The position numbers and the translations under genes were made by a program. Of a stretch of DNA of 64,000 nt, positions 1 through 12,400 are shown one piece after another. A model generated the notes under the pieces. It had not been told where the DNA came from. It ran no database searches and was given only the letters and a program-made list of their open reading frames with translations. The stretch comes from Atrina japonica (Eukaryota > Mollusca > Bivalvia > Pterioida > Pinnidae). The stretch is taken from assembly GCA_030159075.1 (NCBI GenBank), contig BROG01000032.1, positions 571,001 to 635,000 on the forward strand, in the 5' to 3' direction. Positions within the stretch are counted from its first letter, which is position 1, and each line of letters begins with the position of its first letter.

Positions 1-180
1 GAGTATTTAATTATCTTGTTTCGTTGTATAAAGACATATTTTGTCTGTGAGTATAACTATTCCACAGTTTACTAAGTATCATGTAACAAGCTTAATGAAT
101 ATAACTTATCTTCAGTTAAAGATTGCAGGGTGAAATTCTGCAATCCATTTCAAAGTTAAAAAAGAACAATACTCTGATAC

Positions 181-335
181 GTGTGTATGTGTGTATGTGT
201 GTAAGTTTGTGTGTGTGTGTGTCTGTGTGTGTGTGCATGTATGTACTTGTCCATCTATATATCCATCCATCATTCATCCATCCATCCATTTTCTATCTAT
301 CTATCTATCTATCTATCTATAGATAGATAGATAGA
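181..335. repeat. Compound microsatellite (TG)n, (CATC)n, (ATCT)n
   Basis: A TG-rich tract is followed by CATC and ATCT tetranucleotides and then their complement ATAG, so the end (about 293-335) can fold into a hairpin. The 67-codon open frame across it is only repeat translation. Confidence 0.9.
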
Positions 336-637
336 CAGAGAAAGAGGAAGATAGGGATATTTCAATTCATAAATAGGTGGTTTTATCACTTCTAAAATCA
401 AAATCTGATAATTTTGATAAAAAAGATTCATTAATAAAAGAAAAAATTAATGAAATGACAATCATACAAATAAGGAAAAGATAGATTGATGAATAACAAA
501 AATTAATTTTAATTAAATGGCTAAAATATGGTATACACAACTTATGACAGTTATTATTTTCCTTTTATGATGACGCCATTACATAAAACAACAGCAAAAA
601 GACAATAATTCAAAATTATTAAATAGATAAATAGATA

Positions 638-639
638 AA

Positions 640-722
<83 letters not shown>

Positions 723-830
723 GAAATAATAATAATGATAAATAAATAATAATGCTGATAATAATGATATTAATGATGATGATAGTAATTATGAAAAGTA
801 TCATCATCATTATCATCATCATCAACATCC
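638..830. repeat. Trinucleotide microsatellite (ATC)n / (AAT)n
   Basis: About ten ATC units pass directly into about twenty AAT units, then into imperfect ATG/ATT triplets up to about position 830. The Met/Leu-rich open frame on the minus strand is a by-product of the repeat. Confidence 0.9.
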
Positions 831-859
831 AAAAACTCATGAAAAGTAAAAATGTTAAA

Positions 860-3290
860 CCTACCTGCCACTTTTCCCTTAATCCTGTTTAAGATACGCT
901 TAAAAACTTGTATTTTAGTTGAAGAAAAAAAAAACGTGAATGATAAGGAGAGACAAGATAAATCTCAGCAACTGTTACGGCATTGGTTCGGGTGAATTCA
1001 TCATATAGACTTCAACAGCTGCAAAAAACATGTTTCTGGTCAGGAAAAATAAATCCCGGTATATCGGGCGGAAGACGAAAATGAATTATGAAATGTGAAA
1101 GGTGAAATAAGAGAGAGGAGAAAATTAAAGTCAGATCTTTTAAAGGCATGTATTTCTTGTGCCATCTTGAACCTTCGTCCATTTAGTTTACTACATGACG
1201 TTTTCTACATATCTATTAATGTTATTAAAAGTACACTCCAGTTCTATATTTTATTGATTTGATATAATTTGGAGGTCACATCATTTTGAAATCCGAACAT
1301 ATTCATTATAAGAATATCCGTCGATAGTAGCAACCGTTAGTTTTTCTAATAGTCTTTTAAAAAAATCTGGTAAGTCGAATAATTCAGTCGTATTATTCCG
1401 TACACTACGATCACTTCATCAGTCTCGAAAGATGGAGAAAATCGTAGACGGAGCGCGATTGAAATAATCGAGTTACACAACTGGTGCATTTCAATTTATC
1501 ATTTTTTCTTTACATTTCTCAAATATACTAAGTGTTTATCTATTTGCACTTTCATTATCAGTTTTTTAACCCCTTGTGCAACAATGTAATTAAAGTTATA
1601 TATGTATTAAAACTACACATATGTTTCTATCTGTATCATCACACTGCACGAGATTTTGTCGATTTCCTTGAATCCTTCCACTACGACGATCAAGTGTAGT
1701 TTGATGTAACAGATAGATACATTTGTTTGCTTTTGTATTTTAATTATTACATGACTTCTATTAAACACGGGTGGTCCCGTGCATCCCGAGTAATGGTCGG
1801 TCTTTGTGCCAATATGACAATCTCTAATCGCTGAGGATTTTTATCCTGCTCAGTTCCTGATCTTACTTTGTTGGCCCGTTTATATGCAATAAACTAATTT
1901 TCTTATGACAACAAATTTGTTGATTGTTGCGCAAGTATAAAATTAATCAAACCAGCGTATGAACTTTTGACAATAATGAAATTTAAATGCTGTAATTTAC
2001 AAATTTTTTTTTTTTTTAAGATTTGAATGGACAAACGAAACACTGAAGCAAATCAAAGTGTTATAAACCATCAAACGTGTAGCTATTTTTTTTAAATAAT
2101 AATTCTTTACTCGGAGACAATATTTAGGTATTTTCGTTGCACTCGTTATTCTGATATAAAACAAGTGCAATTTTATAATAATACAATCTCAGAGTTTTTA
2201 TATGTTGAGATAGAAATTCTATGTTGCAAAATTGGATGCAAGATAAAAAGCCACAAAAGTAACAAATGGTGAATATCTCAGAAATGCCCGTGATAGACAT
2301 TCAGTGCTTGCGTTCTAATGACCCATGAATTTTCTTTTTACTTTCCGTATTTTTATCAATTCACCAGTGTTTGTATCATAAACTAACCGAGTGGCAAACA
2401 ATTTTTGATCAACCATCAATGATAAATCCATTAGTATTTTCATGTGACTGGATGAACCTTTGATGCCGGCCTTATGTTTTTGTTTTACACGAAATGTGGT
2501 TTTATAAATAATTATGATCTTATTTCCAGCAATCGCACTTTGTGTATCATTTGTCTGAGTTCCATAAGGAAGACTAAGTGTTGGTAAGTAAACTGTGATG
2601 AATTCAAGTCAATTTCACCGTTCTCTGTCTAGTTTAGAAGCCAGACCAGTACCAAAACGACTAAAAACATCTGTGTAAACACTACAGGCACTGTATACAG
2701 ATACTTTTAATTTCTTTTTATATATCTTACTGTAAGATGACCCTAAGTTATATCTACGTTCGTCAGAATACGATCAACAAAATATACAAGATGGGATTAT
2801 CGTTATCAGTCGTGCAGATGCAAAAATAAAACAGTTTTAATCCCCGTTAAATTACGTCGACATGACACAGGTTTAGTTAAAAGCTTCATTTATGAAAATG
2901 TTTGTAAGAATTTTCTCTGTACACATATATAAAATAATCAGACAAGACATTCTTCCTATTTCGTTTACTCCTGAGATAAAGTTATATCCACAGAAAATGT
3001 AAATACGAGTTATAAAAACACAAGTTTCGTGGAACTTTTCATTCCTTACACTTTCTGAAGTTAAAGGTGGGAAGTAAGCGTGTCGAAACAGTTTACACTT
3101 TTCTAGAGTGATTACACACATAGATTTGTGTTTGTCACCACGCAATTTGTAATAATGACGCGGTTCGAGATTCCTTTCATATTCAGGGGCAATGACCGCA
3201 TTATAATGTGTTGTGACCAATTTAATGAAAAAGATGGATTCAAAAACACTACGATGGGTTTTTAATGTTATTAAAATTATGGCGATGTAC
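860..3290. other. Unassigned AT-rich stretch
   Basis: I see no domain, repeat array or convincing exon here. A 139-codon minus-strand open frame (2873-3292) has no recognisable motif and runs into the retroelement fragment that starts near 3298. An AATAAA at about 1889 on the plus strand is isolated. Confidence 0.5.
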
Positions 3291-3297
3291 ATCTTTC

Positions 3298-3950
3298 AAA
3301 AAAGACAGATAAAAGATACAACAGAATCAAGCACACGCGCTTCATACTTATACATTTTACTTAATATAAACACAGACGGGAAATTAGCAAATAAGCTATA
3401 CGACAAACGCGACGATTTCGGCTTTCCCATCGTAAATTTTCCACATTTAAGTAGTAATATCCCTCAGTCACCCGCATATGGAGTTTATATTTCACAAATG
3501 ATCCGATATGCCAGGTCGTGTACAAAATATGAAGATTTTATATAACAGAGGTAAAGTACTCACTGACAAATTATTGACACAGGGATATCGAAAACCGCGT
3601 TTTATGTCAACGTTCCGCAAATTTTACGGTCGGTATTATAGTCTTGTTTGCGACTACTCTGTTCCACTAAATGAAATGTTGAGTTGGCTTTTCTTAGCGG
3701 TTGTTGAGACGTCTGTACCAATTGTGACGAGGATACACTTCTCACGTATTTCATTGAACTTGACTGTGGACTCACGGCAGGTGTGACCGGTCGACAGGGG
3801 ATGCTTACTCCTCCCTGGCACCTGATCCCACCTCTTGGTTTCCAGAGGTCCGTGTTTGTCCATTTTTACCGGATTTGTATTTATGTTCTGGACATTCTAT
3901 TGATTTATACTTTGGTATCTGAGATTTTTTATATAGAATCGAAGAAATTT
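3298..3950 (+). mobile_element. RT retroelement, subfamily A, C-terminal and 3' tail fragment
   Basis: This 5'-truncated copy encodes the end of the reverse transcriptase. The conserved blocks read KLYDKRDDFGFPIVNFPH, then SPAYGVYISQMIRYAR, then after a frame change near 3540 LLTQGYRKPRFMSTFRKFYG. It is followed by the subfamily A 3' tail, which runs from GTGTGACCGGTCGACAGGGG to CTTTGGTATCTGAGATTTTT. The YIDD catalytic block is missing. The same blocks and tail recur at 19866, 31195, 32935, 38436 and 39235, which defines the family. Assignment to Penelope-like elements is tentative because no GIY-YIG endonuclease is visible. Confidence 0.85.
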
Positions 3951-3969
3951 GTAACAGATCTTTAAAACT

Positions 3970-6090
3970 TCTTCTCTCTTTTTAAAATGATGGATTTTAG
4001 ATTTCTTAATATTAAATAACCTCAGTTCATACATGAAATTCATTTTACAACTTGAATATACAAGATTTAGAATTTTAATACAAATTGTATTGACCCGATC
4101 ATCCGCAAAAAGCAAATCCGGTGCAATTTGAAATAAATATGTAAACCTTGGATTTTATGATCAACACAACTAACAATTTATAAATCTAAATATTTTAAGA
4201 TACATTATGACCTTATCAGATAATTTAAAAAGACCCCTATCCATTGATTTTTATTGCAAATTGCGTCAATTGGCATTTTCCAACAATAACAAAACCGACG
4301 CAATTTGAGTTTCGTTTCTCTTAAAAATCTACCTGACGAGGGTGGATCTAGTATGTTATGAACATTTTATGACAAAACTTTCTGATTCACAACTCACACT
4401 CATTTGTATAACACGTTGCTGTAAATATTTGGAATCCTTCGCCTTGCAGGTGGACAGGTTCTATTGTAAATATAGAAAAATTGTGGCAATCAAAATTCCA
4501 AGATAGGGTCCACGTAAGCTAGATTTCCTGACGAACACAAAATGCGAGATTGTAATCTACATTACTCTTTTTGTTGTTACCATGGTTACACGTGATTATA
4601 AAAGGACGAAATTAAAATCACTCTTTTAGTTCTTGGGTAATCCAGTGATCAAAAGTATGTTTAAAAGCAAAATTTACACGGAACAACTATTATTAATGGC
4701 GAGTTGCGAGTTCAAATAGATGAAGATTATATCAAACTGCTGTTAAACTTCCTCTATGGAAATTCTTCTTTCCTCTTTTATTTAAAACATTTTAGAGTGA
4801 GTAACAGAACGATAGATTACGATTTATAAGCTATAAACTATTGTACATCAACAAGTCTAGATTTTCATATATGATAAAATAATTTGTCTGATAAACTTTT
4901 GAGTTCAATTCATTTTAAGTGCTTTTTGATGTAAATAACAGACAAAGAATTCCGGCACAGCAGTACGACTTATCTCGCTTGGTATGTAATTGTCACGGTG
5001 GTTCTGTAGCGGAAGATCTTACCAGCATTCTGTGTGATCACCAGGCACACTCACAATTCATTTTTATTTGCGATAACTCTGGAGATACAAAAACGGGCTA
5101 AAAGTATAATAATTGTTAACAATACCAAAGTTATAGTTTTACAGAAGAGACCTAGACAAATGCTCAAAACGATCATTTCTGTCAATAAGATTTGATGTCT
5201 GGATCGAATTTAATAATAGATGTACATTTCTGAAAGAAAAAGTGGCATCACACAAGGCCAAATAATATATCTAAATGTGTTACCAAATTCATCTTAGAGT
5301 AACCACTGTAAAATAATTTTAAATAAATCCACATTTTTTTCAAAGAAAATTATTGTGAAGCAGCTTTTATCACATTAATAGAGAATGTTTCTAAGTTTCA
5401 TTATATTGATTATCATTATTAGATTATATTTGGATTTAATTTTTGTAATTTACATTTTTGACAATTTCACATAAACGGGAAATTAGACGCACCTATGACT
5501 TCTAGAATACCCTTGTCGACCAAAATTGACCTTTGTAGATATTTAATGTTCTGATAAAAACACGTTTATTCGATTGAGTTTCCGAAATTTATAGGGTATA
5601 TATCCGAGGTATATTATCACTAAAAGTGAGAATCATAATGAGATTTGCGCCCTAAATACCCTAAAGTCAATACAGCACAGGTAATTTTCATGCTCTCTTT
5701 TCTTCATGTGCACATCTTTTCGACCACTTCCTTATCCACATTGTTCATGATACAGTAGGACAGTCCACTCATTGATATTATTCCCAAGCTCCATATAATC
5801 TTTCACTGTCTACTATTTCCTCCATTGTCCACCCAACACAGCACGCGCTGCAGCGAGTCATATCTATCAGACTGATATGCTATATTTATTGCATCTCATA
5901 CGCTAATGTTGTTTACGGTGCGATTCTTTCTAATAATCCCCATATTCAATATCATACCTGCCGATTCTATTATCAACACTTTCTTAACTTGACATCATTC
6001 ATTTCGAATACTTAATTCATTGATAAATGTACTCGTCTAACTTAGTGGATCCACAAATATATAAAATAATGGCTACTCCGCAATAATAGC
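3970..6090. other. Unassigned AT-rich stretch
   Basis: No gene is recognisable. A 60-codon plus-strand frame at 4919-5101 shows no motif. The only notable item is the promoter-like sequence at 4589-4605. Confidence 0.5.
4589..4605 (+). promoter_or_regulatory. E-box plus TATA box, promoter-like (copy 1)
   Basis: CACGTG at 4589-4594 is followed two bases later by TATAAAAGG at 4597-4605, then GACGA. A very similar block lies at 7770-7784 (CACGT, TATAAAAGGACGA), and both are followed about 30 bases on by related sequence (AGTTCTTGGGTAA versus AGTTCCTGTGTTAA). The match suggests two copies of one promoter or of one repeat. No downstream coding exon could be identified. Confidence 0.35.
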
Positions 6091-6095
6091 AATTT

Positions 6096-6235
<140 letters not shown>

Positions 6236-7299
6236 CTTTCAATAAATACCTTTTATAACGAATGCTAGATAGTACAAAAATTATCTCTATATAATTATAT
6301 AATCATTCTTTGGAGACGAGATTTAAATGACTCAGGATCTCTCTATAGTTTATGTTAGATATTGAAACGTTCCGATCAAATTCATTGTACTTTACCAATG
6401 GGATCATTTAACACCAATTGTAAATTCTTGGTCCTCGACCTGAAGACAGTACTGACTTGACAGGAAATATGTGTTGTCTTCAACCGTACTGACATGTGAT
6501 GCCAATAATGAACTCAGAATGCCCAGTGGAAGCACCTGTTCTCATATTCTGTAAATAGTTAAAATAGCAATTATTTCTGGTACATAGACTCAAACCCAAA
6601 AGTAATATGTTTAAATTATCAATAAATAAATGGATGAATAAAAAGAAATAAAAAAATGAAATAGATAAAAAATTGATTAATGGATAGGGTATGAGAGTGA
6701 AATTCTTCCACATACTTCATTCTTTCATTAATGCCCAAACCATTAACTGCGTTTGAACGACGCCATCAGCCATGTACCAGATCAGTAATTGTGAAGGTGA
6801 TGCAAGGAGAAACATGCATTTAAGCGTTCACTACATCCATCGCTCAACTAGAGACAAAATTGTTTGTTTATTTATGAAATTAACAATACAGATACAGTCA
6901 TGTAACTGTCTTGCTAATGTGATGTATATAACGCATCTGTTCCTTTCACAGCTGTCTCAACCTCAACAGAAACATTTAGAGTTTGAGTGGATGAAGATGT
7001 AAAATTTTGAGAACATTTTAGACAGCGGCTGTTTTGTTTCCTCTAATTACGAATATAACCGAAACACCATGCATTTTTATCATTACAACCCTTTCTATGA
7101 TTTTTACCTGACTTTGATAACGTACAGACCTACCTTGCTGTCAATCGCTTTAGCAATACGTTTTTTCCTTTTTATGTACAAGTTTGAAGGAGTTTTGATT
7201 GCTAAATATTGCAGACAGTCGTATCGTGTTGTAAATTTCGAATTCAGGTAGTATTAGTATACATGTATACAAAATGTTTTATGTTATATATATTTGTTA

Positions 7300-7435
7300 C
7301 CACTTTGTAACTTCAAAATTTGAAACATGGCATTCTGATAAAGTCTTACTGACAGAAACGATCGTCTTGAGCATTTGTTTAAGTCCTTTTTCCAAACATA
7401 TAACTTTGGTATAATGTTTATGATATCCCAGGGTA
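7300..7435 (+). repeat. Dispersed repeat, copy 1 of 5
   Basis: The core is GACAGAAACGATCGTCTTGAG, then GCATTTGTTTAAG or GCATTATAAC, then CTTTGGTAT, ATGTTTATGATAT. The same order occurs at 19563-19775, 21908-22092, 36652-36812 and 45352-45470. Each copy is short and none has coding capacity. Confidence 0.7.
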
Positions 7436-7769
7436 TTAAATGCAGTTGTACACCCGACGACGCCACCATCTTGAGGAGGATTATGCTTTGAAGTAAATCA
7501 TAAATGAACACCGGTACATGAAAGTTACTGGTATGCATTTCACTAATGTTTTCATTGATATTGGTTTACTATTATTAAAACTACAAATTAATATCAGTAG
7601 TTTTATATCTTCTATACAGAGTAACACAATACAAGAGGGATATTTGTTATTTATGCAAATGTAAGCTTAAGGGTACTATATGAAATAATTAAATATAAAT
7701 TTACATTTTCCAACCATGCTGTAACATACATTGTATTCATTAGCCATGTTCTGAGAGATGTACTGTAGT

Positions 7770-7784
7770 CACGTATATAAAAGG
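7770..7784 (+). promoter_or_regulatory. TATA box with CACGT, promoter-like (copy 2)
   Basis: CACGT at 7770-7774 is followed by TATAAAAGG at 7776-7784 and GACGATC. It is the partner of the site at 4589-4605. No associated gene was found. Confidence 0.35.
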
Positions 7785-8900
7785 ACGATCTTTGGATATC
7801 TTAGTAGATACTCTAGTTCCTGTGTTAAGATATGAATATAAAATGGCTCCTTAGCATTTCTAAAACCAGAATGGCAAGTGTAGATGATAAAGAAATACAA
7901 TGCTTTCCAACGGAAAAACACATTTTATAGGATAACACCTTTAATTTATATTTTGCTGAAATATGATTCCAAGGCCTTTTTATATCATAAATTTCGAATT
8001 TACCGGGTGAGCTTAAATTCCAAATTTACAACATGAAAGTCTTATTAAAAATGAAATACTATAAGCAACGCAACTGTTCTCTAATTTGTAAGAGGTGCAT
8101 TTACAAGATACAATGAGCATAGGATAAAACTGAATGATAGTGGTATATAAATCTCTCTGTCTAAAGTGTTTAGATTAGATATGTAAGATTATTAAAAAAT
8201 CGAGAAAACCTGTATCAAGTTTTCATTTAATAGACCATTATAATATGTGGGCAAAGGGAAACAACTCCTGTTATTGACATTTTCTCATACTTTTCAAGTC
8301 ACATCTATCAAGTACATATTTAGGAATCAACTTGATTGTGTGTTAAATATAGATTTGGTGTAATGCTTTTTATAAGTATTATTACACTTCACTATAACAA
8401 TCAAACAAAACCATTACGTTCCCGACGCATGATAAACAAGCTATTTAAAATGCGTCACCTGTGAACAAAAGCAAAAGCTTTCTTTTTTTAAACTTTGTGA
8501 ATATTTATTTGAATATATACAAATCATGCATTTGCATATTTCATTATTTATTTAATTTTGTTGCAGTTTACAACCGTGCTGCCCGTTAAATTATAAAGTA
8601 TTTTACAATGTCACTGTTGAGTATTGTATGTTTTGATTGTCTATTTTATATTGGTTTATATACGTTGTATAACTCACTGCAGAGTTGATACATAGTGCAG
8701 ATAGCAGTGACGGTAATTAGTAGCTGATATAATATATATTATTGTTCTACATCTTATCATTGGTTTATATACCTATCCTCTACTACGTATCTTGAATCAC
8801 AAATTCTGAAGTTCTAAAGGTGTATAAATGATTGTAGAAGAGGATTTTCCTCTTTTAAAACAAACTTATTAAACATATATCAAACTTTATAAATATATAT

Positions 8901-9022
<122 letters not shown>

Positions 9023-9721
9023 TCACAAGTTAACATTTGCGATGTTTTATAAATGTTGAGGCATATGGTAAACACATTACTTGTATAATTAATGTTTACA
9101 GGATTATTCAATTTGATTAAATCCGTTTTTGGCAAATCGTACAAATATGAAGTTGTATGCAAGTATTTAAATACATTGAATAGGTAAATCCGTTTCAGTA
9201 CATGAATACATGGATGAATCATTTGTATATTTATAATATGATAAATAATTAAATAGAATTACAATATTACAGACATATTTTTAAAAACATCAATTTATAC
9301 AGATTTCTGATCGAGAATTTAAATGTAGCTATAGCAACGGGTATAGTACCTTATTTTCCTTTACTTTATAAACGTACGGGTGGATAAAAAACTAATCCAT
9401 ATCACACGAAGGTAAATTCAAGACAGTTGTTGAATCACAGTTAAGAAAATCAATTACAACATTTATAGGTCTACAGACTGGTTATTGTTGTTTTTTTTTG
9501 GTGACATTTTGGAAAAAATTACCATTAGCAGTGGGTATTTTTTTCGAGGTATATAAAAAGCACTATAGACTATAGTTTCTTTATTCCATTCATGGTGTAA
9601 ACCAGTTCATTGACATGAACCAACGAATTATATTGTTTCATATGCAAAGCATCATGTATAAACCTATTTATACTGATACAAAGTAGTGCTGTTTAAACTA
9701 ACAAGGTATTATTTAAGCTTT

Positions 9722-9947
9722 GAACTGCCGTCAGTTGGCATTCATGGGCTTATGATTGCCAACTGGACAAAGAAAGTTCACCAAAATGCGCTAACGCGCT
9801 TGATGGAATTTGCTTTGTCCAGTTGGCAATCATAGGCCCATGAATGCAAACAGGCAGCCGTTCAATGCTTATATTTACTCATTACTTTTGTTCCATTTTT
9901 TGTCATAATGGTTATATAGTGCCAATGCCAACAGATGGTAAATATTT
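9722..9947. mobile_element. Palindromic MITE, copy 1
   Basis: Left arm TTGAACTGCCGTCAGTTGGC with GGCATTCATGGGC is mirrored by TGGGCCTATGATTGCC-type sequence in the right arm, which ends at AGCCGTTCAA near 9867. The centre contains GCGCTAACGCGC. The conserved sequence continues through GCTTATATTTACTCAT to CAACAGATGGTAAATA near 9945. The same arrangement recurs at 29578-29903, so this is a dispersed family. Confidence 0.8.
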
Positions 9948-10160
9948 CAGAATAATACACATTGCGTAAAAAGCAGTAAGGACAACCAAGCAATTTAGTT
10001 TATCTATATAAATAGCACTTACTGTTTGATCAATTTGTTACACTGGTGTGGTAACATTTTATAGGATGTAGAGTCCCCTTTCAAATGAAGATATGCAGAA
10101 TAAGTAGTATCAAAGTACTAAGAAAATTGGAAAGTACTAAACTAATCTGAAATTACAATG

Positions 10161-11083
10161 TGGCAGATTTCACGAGTGCTAGTGTAACATAGACGGAATA
10201 TGAAAACATTCCGCGCTTGTTAATGTTACAGAAAGATTATATGGAATAAGATGTTTTGTCGTTAAACTTGTGCTAGTGCAACTATTGTTGGACGGAAAAT
10301 TTCAATAACTGTTTTCAATATCAGTGCTTGCGATCAATGTTCCTTCAGCCGTGAAATTAACGTCCTTAGCAGTCGCCATTTGCAAAGAGCACACTGCATT
10401 CATGGAAAATGTGCAAAGATGTAGTTAAAAAGCAGTTAATTTCCGTTGCTAGTGGTACACGTTTTGAAGACGGAAAAAATTAATATGTAACATTAGCAAC
10501 GGGAAAAAACACCACGTCAACTGTTTACTGACATTCTTCACTTTAAATCGACTCTAGGTATTTCAGAATCGCAAACTCATACATCTTATGTCACAATTAT
10601 ACCTCAAAGCCCCCACGCAAGACAAATGATAGGACACGCATGTTGCTAATGTTATACATGATAAATAGGACGGAAATGGCCATTGTGAAATCATGGATAA
10701 ATATGTTTATGTATATATAAATTTGTAAAATAAAAGAAATGAAAACCTGTAAGTAACTCTGTAAATCAATTTTGGATAGAATTTTGAAAAATTCATCCTG
10801 TTTTACATAATACGTATATTTCTACAACATCTGAAAAAGGACATCAGAATTGAAGGGAGTTTATTCCATCCTATTTTGGACTCAATTATTACATAAACAA
10901 TAAGATACAGTGAAATAACATCGATCATTTTATTTGAAAATGTGTCAGTTTGATGTAATTTTAGGCCTATACAGAATATTATATTCATGCATAAAAATGA
11001 ATAATTAGTTAATGTTATTAAATTAATTACATGTAATTTTAGTATTCCCGTCCATGTAACACTAGCACTCGTGAAATCTGTCA
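10161..11083. mobile_element. TIR element, about 0.92 kb, non-autonomous
   Basis: The left end CAGATTTCACGAGTGCTAGT (10164 on) is found inverted at 11061-11080, followed inward by AACATAGACGGAATA versus AACATGGACGGGAATA. Inside, the motif GCTAATGTTA...GACGGAAA recurs at about 10444 and 10644, so the interior is itself repeated. No transposase is encoded. The target-site duplication is unclear. Confidence 0.7.
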
Positions 11084-11089
11084 TATGGA

Positions 11090-12395
11090 ATTTGTATCTG
11101 AAATAGGATTGTTGTATTAACATTTTTATTTCACAGCAAATTTAATAAAGAGAATGATGATATGATTAACATCAGAGTTATCTTTCTTTGTGCGTTGTAT
11201 TATAAAGAATTCTGAATCGCCTTACTGCACATGCCTCTTGGTGTGGTAAGATTGTCGCAATAATTATACCGTTTTCAATAATTTACTGTTTTGTCTCATT
11301 GCCGCAAACCTGTAAACAATACTTAAAGTTGTGTTCCACATCAATAGATATTTGAACATGAAATGAAAATGACCAATTTTATGTCAACAGAATATATCAT
11401 TTACGTCTTCTCTTCTTTATTTCATATTTGAATATATAGATATAGCCTGCAGATTTTTGTAAATTTCGTTATAACAGAATCGTCATCAAAATAAATAGGT
11501 ATATATTATTTCATATCGAACACTTATGGTACATACTAAAAAGTGAAATGAATTACAAATACTGATTTAGAAGAGTCATACTGGGCTCGGTTGGAAGCAC
11601 GTGCATCAATTCGTGATATAGACTATTTGTGATAACTGTGGTCCTGTAATTTTTGGCGACAAAATGATACATATTCCTGGGAAATGACGTCAAGAAATGA
11701 TCACTTACTGAGGGTATCAGTGCATCATTTTTGCCGTCCAAAATTATAGGTTCCCAGTTATCATGAAAACGTCTATTGTTATTGGAAGATCAAGCATGGT
11801 TGTCATAAAATCTTGAAAGCAAAACCTTCATAACATATGCAGGCAGCCTTCGGCATATTAAAGAATCGCGGATGTAAAATCACAACGTACGCTTATGTTT
11901 AAAGGTGTACTGGGTACTCTACATTTGAACCAATAATAAATAGTGGAATGTAACACAACAGACAAACAAACAAACAAACTAAAAACAATGTGTTTTAAGA
12001 CTCCTTTGTCACCGGATTTTAGACACATATACGTAACATAAATTATGAAAGACAAATTTTGCAATACTTCTTGCGGAATGATTGAGCTTTAAGCGACTAA
12101 ATGCACCTTTTAAATCATTTACGATTTCGACATTGCAAAGTGACTACAGTGTCCCAGCAAGTCCAGAAAGTGATTTTGTTTTGTATATTTCGTAAAAAAA
12201 GTCGTCTTATGGGAACAATATCATTACAATCATTAACAAATAATACTTATATTGAATACGTTTCAACCGACTGTAAATCTCGCTGATAATCGCATATCGA
12301 TAAGTCCGGGTTGACCGGGACACGCAGTAATTACGGCGTACCGTTAAAGTTACTTTCACGAATCAGATCATATCATAACGCACATTCCTTCAGAT
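11090..12395. other. Unassigned stretch downstream of the TRIM-like gene
   Basis: No gene, RNA or repeat array is recognisable. This side is 3' of the minus-strand TRIM-like gene and probably includes its 3' UTR. I did not find a convincing AATAAA close to the stop. Confidence 0.4.
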
Positions 12396-12400
12396 TCAAT

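Larger units (their letters stand above)
6240..8900. other. Stretch with no supported gene
   Basis: Several open frames of 60-85 codons exist (for example 6480-6713 minus and 6772-7002 plus), but none has a signal peptide, a domain or a splice context. It holds a dispersed-repeat copy at 7300-7435 and a promoter-like site at 7770-7784. A 19-codon frame (MASVDDKEIQCF...) starts about 90 bases after that site and is too short to call. Confidence 0.45.

Noticed and set aside
2873..3292. 139-codon minus-strand frame
   Set aside because: No motif, no splice or promoter context, and its start lies at the edge of a retroelement fragment. It could not be excluded as an exon, but nothing supports it.
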